Part shown: piece after piece, positions 1 through 5,040 of the stretch
How positions within the stretch are numbered: the first letter of the stretch is position 1
How the letters are laid out: every line of letters begins with the position of its first letter
Assembly (NCBI GenBank): GCA_900754775.1
Contig: CAAEDZ010000179.1
Location: 1-5,040 of the forward strand
Length of the DNA stretch: 5,040 nucleotides
Reading direction: 5' to 3'
From: Clostridia bacterium
Lineage (GTDB): Bacteria > Bacillota_A > Clostridia > Christensenellales > Aristaeellaceae
Notes under the pieces: model-generated
Database searches by the model: none
What the model was told of the DNA's origin: nothing
What the model saw: only the letters and a program-made list of their open reading frames with translations
Translations under genes and position numbers: made by a program

Positions 1-832
1 CGGTGACGACGCGGCCATTTTCCACCGCGAAGGCGTCGTTGTGCTGGCTGCCGCGCAGGTCGGCGGCACGGAAGCCTTCGCCAAATTCCACGCCGCGCAC
101 GGCGGGGATGCCGAACAGCGCCGCGGCGAGGCGGTTCTCCACGCCGCCGAACATCGGTTCGCCAAGGCCGGCGGGCACGCCCGTGGCGATGACGCGCACC
201 ACGCCGCCCACGGAATCGCCCTCGCGCCTGGCGGCGAGGATGGCTTCGCGCATCCTCTCCCCCGCCCCTGCGTTGAGGACGGGGAACGCGCCCTCCTCGT
301 AGAGGGGCAGTGCCGGGCGAACGGGGTCGGGCGCGTCGTCGTCGATGCCGGCGAGGCGGGCGATGTGCGCCGCCACGCAGACGCCTCTTTCGTTCAGCAG
401 TTGTTTGGCCAGCGCGCCGGCGAAGCACAAAGGCGCGGTGAGGCGGCCGGAGAACTGCCCGCCGCCGCGCACGTCGCGGGCATCCCCGAACTTCTTCCAT
501 GCCGTGAAGTCGGCGTGGCCGGGGCGCGGGGCGCGGTAGAGGTTCGAGTAATCGCGGCTGCGCGTGTCCGTATTGCGGATGAGGCCGACGAGCGGCGCGC
601 CGCAGGTCTGGCCGCGCTCGTTGAGGCCGGCGATCACTTCCACGGCGTCCTCCTCGCGTCGGGCGGTGGCGGTGGCGTCGCGGCCCGGGGCGCGGCGGCG
701 CATGAAGGCGGCGACGGCCTCCATGTCCGGCATGAAACCGGCGGGCAAACCCTCGATGACCGCGCCGATGGCGGGGGCGTGGGACTGGCCGAAGACCGTG
801 ACCCGCAGTTTATTGCCCAGCGTGTTCGACAT
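1..832 (-). CDS. aroC: Chorismate synthase, C-terminus cut off by the window edge
   Basis: Converts 5-enolpyruvylshikimate 3-phosphate to chorismate by anti-1,4-elimination of phosphate, using reduced FMN; this is the last common step of the shikimate pathway, in the cytosol. The 277 visible residues begin MSNTLGNKLRVTVFGQSHAP. The two histidines known to be catalytic in the family are present: H18 in FGQSH and H106 in RPGHAD. Also visible are GLPAG (29-33), RRRAPGRD (45-52), CGAPLVGLIRNTDTRSRDYS (77-96), GGGQFSGRLTAPL (123-135) and SVGGVV (207-212). Family members are usually about 350-390 residues, so roughly 80-100 are missing to the left, including the expected glycine-rich NxxGG segment. 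The frame is open with no stop up to position 1. ATG at 832 is chosen because GGGAGGG lies 7 bases upstream; an in-frame ATG at 838 is too close to it. The gene overlaps the end of aroA by 23 bp. FGQSH, where E. coli has FGESHG, looks to me like a clostridial variant and not a defect. Confidence 0.96.
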   Translation of the reverse strand, partial: MSNTLGNKLRVTVFGQSHAPAIGAVIEGLPAGFMPDMEAVAAFMRRRAPGRDATATARREEDAVEVIAGLNERGQTCGAPLVGLIRNTDTRSRDYSNLYRAPRPGHADFTAWKKFGDARDVRGGGQFSGRLTAPLCFAGALAKQLLNERGVCVAAHIARLAGIDDDAPDPVRPALPLYEEGAFPVLNAGAGERMREAILAARREGDSVGGVVRVIATGVPAGLGEPMFGGVENRLAAALFGIPAVRGVEFGEGFRAADLRGSQHNDAFAVENGRVVT

Positions 833-2021
833 GTACATTCCCTCCCAACGCGGCAAAGTCGGCAAAGAAGCCGGGATAGGATTTGTCCGCCGCCTCCGCG
901 CCCAAGATGGTCACGGGGCCCTGACAGGCGGTGGCGAGTATGGCGGCGCTCATCACCACGCGGTGGTCGCCGCAGCCGTCCACCGTGCCGCCCCTGAGGG
1001 CGCGGCCTTCGACGATGAGGCCGTCCGGCGCTTCCTCCGCACAGCCGCCGAGGGCGCGCAGGGCTTCGGCCATGGCGCGCAAACGGTCGCTCTCCTTGAT
1101 GCGCAGGCGCGCCGCGCCGGTGATGCGGTGTTTGCCGGGCACGGCGGCCATCACCGCCGCCAGCGCTGGCATGAGATCCGGCACGTCGCGCACGTCCACG
1201 GCATCGAGCGCTTGCGGCGAAAACAGCCTTTGCGCGGCGCGGTCGCCCTGCGCGGAAGCGGGGTCGAGGCCATTTACGGTGACGTCGCCGCCCAGCGCGT
1301 TGGCCGCCAGCCAGAAGGCCGCGCCCGACCAGTCGCCCTCGACGCGCACTGTGCCCGGCGTTTGGTAGCGCTGGTGGCCGGGGACGCGGAAGCCGCGCGG
1401 CGTCTTTTCCACGGATACGCCGAAGGCGCGCATGGCCGAGAGGGTCAGGTCGATATAGGGGGCGGATTCCAGCGGCGTATCGGCCACCAGTTCGCTGTCC
1501 TCCGCAAGCAGCGGCAGGGCGAGGAGCAAACCGGTGAAGAACTGGCTGGAAACGTCGCCCGGCAGGCGGTATTCCCCCCCGCGCAGCCCGCCGGAGACGG
1601 TCAGGGGCAGGCCCTCGCCGGTGAAAGCCGCGCCGTGGGCGCGCAGGGCGTTCAAAAGCGGGCCGTTGGGGCGCTCGGGCAGGCGGCCATGGCCTGTGAG
1701 CGTCGCGCCGCAATCGAGCAGCGCGCAGAGGGGCAGGAGGAAGCGCAGCGTCGAGCCGCTTTCGCCGCAGTCCAGCAGGGCGTTTTTCCGGGGGAGGGCG
1801 ATGGGGCGCACGCGCAGGCTTTCTCCCTCGGGCGCTACGGACGCGCCCAGCGCGGTCAGGCAACGGGCGGTGGCTTCGATGTCCTTGGACGCGCCCGCGC
1901 CTGTGAGCAGCGTTTCCCCATCCGCCAGCGCCGCGCAGATGAGGGCGCGGTGAGCGTGGGACTTGGAGGGCGGGGCCTGCACATGCCCCCGCAACCGGCC
2001 GGGATGGATGGTCACGCGCAT
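810..2021 (-). CDS. aroA: 3-phosphoshikimate 1-carboxyvinyltransferase (EPSP synthase)
   Basis: Transfers the enolpyruvyl group of phosphoenolpyruvate to shikimate 3-phosphate, giving EPSP, the substrate of AroC; cytosolic, and the target of glyphosate. 403 residues, near the usual 420-440. Motifs in order: PPSKSHAHR (17-25, with the substrate-binding lysine K20), GESGSTLRFLLP (86-97), GRLPERPNGPL (112-122), GDVSSQFFTGLLLA (155-168), RDVPDLMPALAAV (278-290, catalytic D282), LRIKESDRLRAM (306-317, E310 and R313), GDHRVVMSAA (351-360) and DKSYPGFF (379-386, K380). ATG at 2021 is preferred over the more upstream in-frame start at 2207: the 62 extra residues are arginine-rich, match no part of the family, and overlap aroB by nearly 200 bp, whereas [21 protein letters not shown] is a normal family N-terminus with GGGGGAGA just before it. 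It overlaps aroB by 10 bp and aroC by 23 bp. Of the E. coli NAGTAMRP segment, Gly96 is kept (G89), Thr97 is Ser90 and Pro101 is Phe94. Confidence 0.97.
   Translation of the reverse strand: MRVTIHPGRLRGHVQAPPSKSHAHRALICAALADGETLLTGAGASKDIEATARCLTALGASVAPEGESLRVRPIALPRKNALLDCGESGSTLRFLLPLCALLDCGATLTGHGRLPERPNGPLLNALRAHGAAFTGEGLPLTVSGGLRGGEYRLPGDVSSQFFTGLLLALPLLAEDSELVADTPLESAPYIDLTLSAMRAFGVSVEKTPRGFRVPGHQRYQTPGTVRVEGDWSGAAFWLAANALGGDVTVNGLDPASAQGDRAAQRLFSPQALDAVDVRDVPDLMPALAAVMAAVPGKHRITGAARLRIKESDRLRAMAEALRALGGCAEEAPDGLIVEGRALRGGTVDGCGDHRVVMSAAILATACQGPVTILGAEAADKSYPGFFADFAALGGNVHVEHAGQ
840..846 (-). promoter_or_regulatory. Ribosome binding site deciding the aroC start
   Basis: GGGAGGG lies inside the 3' end of aroA. 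Its spacing to the ATG at 832 is 7 bases, which is good. Spacing to the other in-frame ATG at 838 is one base, too short for normal initiation. This selects MSNTLG and not MYMSNTLG as the N-terminus, and MSNTLG is also the usual family start. Confidence 0.75.
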
Positions 2022-3058
2022 GCCGTCTCCCCCATTCCCCGCTTGAACCAGTCGCGCAGTTCGGCGACGGGCACGCGCTTGAGCACGCACTTGCCGATCT
2101 TCTCCGGCAGGACCAGCGTCACCGCGCCGCCGCGGCGCTTTTTGTCGAGCATGGCCGCCGCGCAGAGTTCGTCCAGGCCGCAGGGCGAGGCCGTGGGCAG
2201 GCCGCAATTTTCCAGCGCCCGCACAAGCTCATCCTCCGGCACGTTGGCGGCGCGGAAGGCCATGACCATGCCGATGGCCACGCACTGGCCGTGGGAGAGG
2301 GTGAAACCCGTGCTTTTTTCCACGGCGTGGCCGAAGGTGTGGCCGAGGTTCAAAAACTGGCGCGCGCCGTTGTCGAACTCGTCCTCGTCCACATAGTCGC
2401 GCTTGATGGAAACGCAGCGGGCGATGGCGTCCTCAAGGTCATTTCTCCACGAGCCGTCCGCCATGGCGCGGAAAAGCTCTTCGTCGCGCAAAACGCCGCA
2501 CTTGATCATCTCCGCCGCGCCGTCTCGCAGAAGCGGCTGGGGCAGTTTGGCGATGACGTCCGTATCGCAGAGTACCAGTTTGGGCTGATGGAAGGCGCCG
2601 ACGAGGTTCTTGCCCATGGGCAGGTCCACCGCCGTCTTGCCGCCGACCGAGGAATCCACCGCCGCGAGCAAGGTGGTGGGCACCTGCACGCAGTCGATGC
2701 CGCGCATGTAGCAGGCAGCCGCGAAGCCGGCGAGGTCGCCAACCACGCCGCCGCCCAGCGCCACGGCGAAGTCGGCGCGGGTCAGTTCGCGCTCGGCGAA
2801 GAACGCCACGGCGCGGGCGAAGGTTTCAAGCGTCTTGTGCTGTTCGCCGTTGGGGAAGGAAAAGACGTCGGCGTGGATGCCCGCCGCTTCCAGCGAGGTA
2901 ACGAGCAATTTGGCGTAGAGCGGGCCGACGCAGTCGTCCGTGACCACGGCGCAGCGTTTGCCGCGCACACTCTGCGCGATGCGCTCCCCCGCCTCCTTGA
3001 GCAGGCCGGGGCCGATGAGCACTGGATAATTTCCCGATTTGACCGTCACTGTGCGCAT
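2012..3058 (-). CDS. aroB: 3-dehydroquinate synthase
   Basis: Cyclises DAHP to 3-dehydroquinate with loss of phosphate, the second step of the shikimate pathway; a cytosolic enzyme needing NAD+ and a divalent metal (zinc or cobalt). 348 residues, the normal size for a stand-alone bacterial AroB. The nucleotide-binding half shows [12 protein letters not shown] (68-79), [19 protein letters not shown] (102-120) and [19 protein letters not shown] (127-145). The three expected metal ligands are present: E183 in AAEMIK, H240 in NLGHTFGHA and H256 in [10 protein letters not shown]. The basic DKKRRGG segment (305-311) is also typical. ATG at 3058 has a strong AGGAGG with a 7-base spacer (core at 3066-3070), starting right after the TAA of tyrA; the intergenic gap is 13 bp. 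Its TGA at 2012-2014 lies inside the start of aroA, which suggests coupled translation. It acts directly on the product of aroF, the first gene of the cluster. Confidence 0.98.
   Translation of the reverse strand: MRTVTVKSGNYPVLIGPGLLKEAGERIAQSVRGKRCAVVTDDCVGPLYAKLLVTSLEAAGIHADVFSFPNGEQHKTLETFARAVAFFAERELTRADFAVALGGGVVGDLAGFAAACYMRGIDCVQVPTTLLAAVDSSVGGKTAVDLPMGKNLVGAFHQPKLVLCDTDVIAKLPQPLLRDGAAEMIKCGVLRDEELFRAMADGSWRNDLEDAIARCVSIKRDYVDEDEFDNGARQFLNLGHTFGHAVEKSTGFTLSHGQCVAIGMVMAFRAANVPEDELVRALENCGLPTASPCGLDELCAAAMLDKKRRGGAVTLVLPEKIGKCVLKRVPVAELRDWFKRGMGETACA
2026..2033 (-). promoter_or_regulatory. Ribosome binding site deciding the aroA start
   Basis: GGGGGAGA lies inside the last codons of aroB, with the GGAG part (2027-2030) 5 bases before the ATG at 2021. 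It supports this start over the longer reading frame beginning at 2207. It is weaker than the GGAGG sites of the neighbouring genes, which would fit reliance on ribosomes finishing aroB 10 bases away (inference). Confidence 0.7.
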
Positions 3059-3071
3059 GCGCGCGCCTCCT

Positions 3072-3905
3072 TTACTCGTCCAGCGCTTCCTTGGCCTCGC
3101 GGCCCTCGCGCAGAAGCTGCTTCATCGTCACCGTGGCGCGCGTGTCCAGCGCCAGTTTGTAGCCCTCAAGGCGCTCGATGATGCCACCCAGTTCCTGAGA
3201 GAGCATGTCGGCGTTGTCGAAGAACAGCTCCGTCCACATATCCTCGTTGAGGCGCGCCACGCGCGTCATGTCGAGGAAGCTGCCGGCGGAAAAGCCCTTG
3301 TGCCGCGCCGCCAGCGGGCTTTTGACGTAGGCGCTGGAGACGATGTGGGCAAGCTGCGAGGTGAGGGCGATCATCTCATCGTGTTCGCTGGGCGTGGAGA
3401 AGCGCACGCGGCCAAAGCCGAGGGAGAGGAAGAAATCCTTGGCCATCTGCACGGTGGCGACGTCCGTGCCCGGGGCGGGCACGAGGATCATCGAGGCGTT
3501 TTCAAAGAGGTCGTCCTTGGCGTAGTCAAAGCCGGAGAACTCGCGCCCGGCCATGGGATGGCCGCCCATGAAGGTAACGCGCTCAAGGGCCGGCGCGCCA
3601 AAGAGCGCTTCGCACACGCAGCGCTTGACGCCGGCGCAGTCCACCACCAGCGCGCCGGGGCGGAAGAGGTGGGCGTGGGAGAGTATGTAATCCACTGTGT
3701 CGCGCGGGTAGAGGGCGACGATGACCAGATCGCAGGTGGCAAGCGTTTCGTCCGTGAGGCGCGCGTCGATGGCGCCGAGCAGTTCCGCCTTCAAAAGCGC
3801 CGGTTCGCTTATGTCCGCGCCCAGCACCGTGTGGCGCGTGGCGCGCTTGATGCACTTGGCCATGGAGCCGCCGATGAGGCCCAGGCCGACGACGGCGATG
3901 TTCAT
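3072..3905 (-). CDS. tyrA: Prephenate dehydrogenase without ACT domain
   Basis: Oxidatively decarboxylates prephenate to 4-hydroxyphenylpyruvate, the tyrosine-committing step; cytosolic. 277 residues. The N-terminal Rossmann fold has GLGLIGGS (7-14) and an acidic residue at the end of the second strand (D31 in GADIS), which fits NAD+ over NADP+. The catalytic and substrate region has GGHPMAGRE (114-122, H116), [20 protein letters not shown] (173-192, H187) and SFLDMTRVA (209-217, R215). The helical dimerisation domain follows and the protein ends at about residue 277, so there is no C-terminal ACT domain like that of the roughly 370-residue Bacillus TyrA. There is also no fused chorismate mutase. 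ATG at 3905 is chosen over the in-frame ATG at 3923: it gives the standard MNIAVVGLG start, has GGAGG 7 bases upstream (3913-3917), and shares ATGA with the aroF stop. Substrate could be arogenate instead of prephenate; sequence alone does not settle this. Confidence 0.95.
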   Translation of the reverse strand: MNIAVVGLGLIGGSMAKCIKRATRHTVLGADISEPALLKAELLGAIDARLTDETLATCDLVIVALYPRDTVDYILSHAHLFRPGALVVDCAGVKRCVCEALFGAPALERVTFMGGHPMAGREFSGFDYAKDDLFENASMILVPAPGTDVATVQMAKDFFLSLGFGRVRFSTPSEHDEMIALTSQLAHIVSSAYVKSPLAARHKGFSAGSFLDMTRVARLNEDMWTELFFDNADMLSQELGGIIERLEGYKLALDTRATVTMKQLLREGREAKEALDE

Positions 3906-4921
3906 GCTTCCGCCTCCCCGCATACGACTTTGCGCACATCGCGCACGGCGGCGGCGACTTCCTCGAAGGCCTCGGGCGTCAGCGACTGCGCGCCGTCGGA
4001 CTTGGCGTGGGCCGGGTCGTTGTGTACCTCGATCATCAGCCCGTCCGCGCCCGCGGCCACCGCCGCCAGCGCCATGGGCCGCACCAGCGAGGCAACGCCG
4101 GTCGCATGGCTGGGATCGACCACCACGGGCAGGTGCGTGAGGTTGTGGAGCACCGGCACCGCCGAGAGGTCGAGCGTGTTGCGCGTGGCCGTCTCAAAGG
4201 TGCGGATGCCGCGCTCGCAGAGGATGACGTTGGGGTTGCCGCCGGCCATGATGTATTCGGCGCTCATGAGAAGCTCCTGAATGGTGTTGGCAAGGCCGCG
4301 CTTTAAGAGGATGGGCTTTTTCGTCATGCCCAGTTCCTTGAGCAGCTCGAAGTTCTGCATGTTGCGCGCGCCGACCTGGATGACGTCCACGTCCTCGAAG
4401 AGGGGCAGCGTGGCCACGTCCATGATCTCGGTGACGATGGGCAGGCCCGTTTCGCGCTTGGCCTCCAAGAGCAGGTCGATGCCCTTGGCGTGCAGGCCCT
4501 GAAAGGCGTAGGGCGATGTGCGCGGCTTGAAGGCGCCGCCGCGCAGAAGGCCCGCGCCCGCCTCCTTGACGCGCTTTGCCACATAGGTGATCTGTTCCAG
4601 GGATTCCACCGAGCAGGGGCCGGCGATGATCTGGAAATTCCCACCGCCGATCTTGCGCCCCGCGCCGCAATCGACGATGGTATCCTCGGCGTGGAACTTG
4701 CGGTTGGCGTTTTTGTACGGCTCCTGAATGCGCTTGACGTTTTCGACGATTTCCAGCGATTTGAGCACGTCGATGTCCACCGTGGAGGTATCGCCGATCA
4801 GCCCCAGCAGCGTCTGGTGGCTGCCGACGGACATGTGTACGTCGAAACCCATTGATTTGAGCCAGTTCACCAGATTGTCCACCTGTTTTTTATCCGCGTG
4901 ATCCTTGAGCAATATGACCAT
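3902..4921 (-). CDS. aroF: 3-deoxy-7-phosphoheptulonate (DAHP) synthase, type I-beta with N-terminal ferredoxin-like domain
   Basis: Condenses phosphoenolpyruvate with erythrose 4-phosphate to DAHP, the entry and main control step of aromatic biosynthesis. 339 residues, essentially the length of the Thermotoga maritima enzyme. Residues 1 to about 70 ([18 protein letters not shown] onwards, with LLGLIGDT at 38-45) match the ferredoxin-like regulatory domain that in that family mediates tyrosine/phenylalanine inhibition. The barrel starts near residue 90 and shows IAGPCSVES (99-107), [17 protein letters not shown] (126-142), [13 protein letters not shown] (182-194), ILLKRG (204-209), CERGIRTFE (235-243), VVDPSHATG (267-275) and [18 protein letters not shown] (296-313). 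The metal ligands are C103, H272, E298 and D309. ATG at 4921 has GGGGAGGAGA upstream (core GGAGG at 4930-4934, 8-base spacer). It is the first gene of the cluster, follows a hairpin leader, and overlaps tyrA by 4 bp. The name aroF follows common usage for this family; some genomes call it aroG or aroA(G). A chorismate mutase fusion is excluded by length and by the N-terminal sequence. Confidence 0.97.
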   Translation of the reverse strand: MVILLKDHADKKQVDNLVNWLKSMGFDVHMSVGSHQTLLGLIGDTSTVDIDVLKSLEIVENVKRIQEPYKNANRKFHAEDTIVDCGAGRKIGGGNFQIIAGPCSVESLEQITYVAKRVKEAGAGLLRGGAFKPRTSPYAFQGLHAKGIDLLLEAKRETGLPIVTEIMDVATLPLFEDVDVIQVGARNMQNFELLKELGMTKKPILLKRGLANTIQELLMSAEYIMAGGNPNVILCERGIRTFETATRNTLDLSAVPVLHNLTHLPVVVDPSHATGVASLVRPMALAAVAAGADGLMIEVHNDPAHAKSDGAQSLTPEAFEEVAAAVRDVRKVVCGEAEA

Positions 4922-5040
4922 GGTGTTCTCCTCCCCGCGCCATGCGGCCGTCCCAACAAAAAACGGCTTTGCAGCGCATGTACTGCAAAGCCGAAGTGCT
5001 TCTCTTGCGTTCTTTTACGCGCAGCAACATGCCTTATCGA
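4922..5040 (-). promoter_or_regulatory. Leader/intergenic region before aroF, no gene recognised
   Basis: This 119-base stretch is the only part of the window without an assigned gene. It is less G+C-rich than the genes at its upstream end and holds the terminator-type hairpin (4958-4993) and the aroF Shine-Dalgarno (4927-4936). I see no convincing sigma-A promoter; GATAAG near 5033-5038 matches TATAAT at four of six positions but its -35 region lies outside the window. There is no T-box motif (AGGGTGG-type) in the visible part. A TAA at 5015-5017, in a frame reading DKACCCA, could be the end of an upstream gene, but only seven codons are visible. Confidence 0.5.
4958..4993 (-). terminator. 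Rho-independent terminator-type hairpin upstream of aroF (terminator or attenuator)
   Basis: On the minus strand an 11-base arm CGGCTTTGCAG (4983-4993), an 8-base loop (4975-4982) and a perfectly complementary arm CTGCAAAGCCG (4964-4974) are followed directly by six T (4958-4963). This is a textbook intrinsic terminator for leftward transcription. It ends 36 bases before the aroF ATG. That remaining interval is G+C-rich and shows no recognisable -35/-10 pair, so aroF mRNA probably starts upstream of the hairpin. That would make it an attenuator, unless it simply ends an upstream gene with partial read-through. On the plus strand the hairpin is not followed by a T tract, so it is one-directional. 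Confidence 0.85.

Noticed and set aside
634..1863. 409-codon minus-strand frame overlapping aroA and aroC
   Set aside because: It is an out-of-frame shadow of aroA and aroC with an Arg/Pro/Ala-rich translation and no family motifs; the aroA and aroC frames explain the region.
2022..2207. N-terminal extension of AroA by 62 residues from an ATG at 2207
   Set aside because: The extension is arginine-rich shadow sequence inside aroB; a ribosome site and the family N-terminus both support ATG at 2021.
564..2396. 610-codon open frame on the plus strand, antisense to aroC, aroA and aroB
   Set aside because: It lies opposite three well-conserved genes, its translation is low-complexity Ala/Arg/Gly-rich with no recognisable domain, and long antisense frames are expected at this G+C content. 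The same holds for the plus-strand frames at 41-997, 2291-3181 and 3039-4280.
3906..3923. Six-residue extension of TyrA from an ATG at 3923
   Set aside because: MRGGGS is simply the translated Shine-Dalgarno region; ATG at 3905 gives the usual MNIAVVGLG start and an ATGA junction with aroF.
4894..5031. Leader peptide of 46 codons starting at the minus-strand ATG at 5031 (MLLRVKERKRSTSALQYM...)
   Set aside because: No properly spaced ribosome site, no run of Phe, Tyr or Trp codons before the hairpin, and the frame runs through the terminator into aroF; not the layout of a classical attenuation peptide.
4922..5040. T-box riboswitch upstream of aroF
   Set aside because: The conserved T-box sequence (AGGGTGG-type, followed by ACCGCG) is absent from the visible 119 bases, and the terminator's 5' arm does not contain its complement.

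Overview
The window is the 5' part of an aromatic amino acid (shikimate/chorismate) biosynthesis operon, entirely on the minus strand. Reading in the direction of transcription (right to left), the genes are a type I-beta DAHP synthase (aroF, 3902-4921), prephenate dehydrogenase (tyrA, 3072-3905), 3-dehydroquinate synthase (aroB, 2012-3058), EPSP synthase (aroA, 810-2021) and chorismate synthase (aroC, from 832 and running off the left edge). All five are intact as far as the window shows and carry the expected catalytic residues. The long plus-strand reading frames are shadows created by high G+C content (roughly two thirds by eye) and are not genes.

The layout is very compact. aroF and tyrA share an ATGA (4 bp overlap), tyrA and aroB are 13 bp apart, aroB and aroA overlap by 10 bp, and aroA and aroC overlap by 23 bp. 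Each gene has its own purine-rich Shine-Dalgarno sequence inside or just after the previous gene, so one polycistronic mRNA with translational coupling is likely. The only non-coding stretch is the 119 bases at the right edge (4922-5040). It holds a strong Rho-independent terminator-type hairpin (11 bp perfect stem, six T) ending 36 bases before the aroF start. It is either the terminator of an upstream gene or an attenuator in the aro leader; the window is too short to decide.

Together the enzymes make DAHP from phosphoenolpyruvate and erythrose 4-phosphate (AroF), close it to 3-dehydroquinate (AroB), add the enolpyruvyl group to shikimate 3-phosphate (AroA), make chorismate (AroC), and divert prephenate towards tyrosine (TyrA). 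The steps from dehydroquinate to shikimate 3-phosphate (aroD, aroE, aroK) and chorismate mutase/prephenate dehydratase are not in view and may lie further left, after aroC. TyrA has no ACT domain, whereas AroF has an N-terminal ferredoxin-like regulatory domain, so feedback control probably sits at AroF.

The source is probably a high-G+C member of the Firmicutes, class Clostridia. This rests on strong GGAGG ribosome sites, the Thermotoga-like DAHP synthase, and the AroC sub-style (GLPAG, RRRAPGRD, GGGQFSGRLTAPL) and AroA sub-style (PPSKSHAHR, ESGSTLRFLLP), which I associate from memory with clostridia. This is an inference and was not tested by any search. I found no mobile element, CRISPR array, RNA gene or novel system; this is an ordinary biosynthetic region with a few points worth checking.
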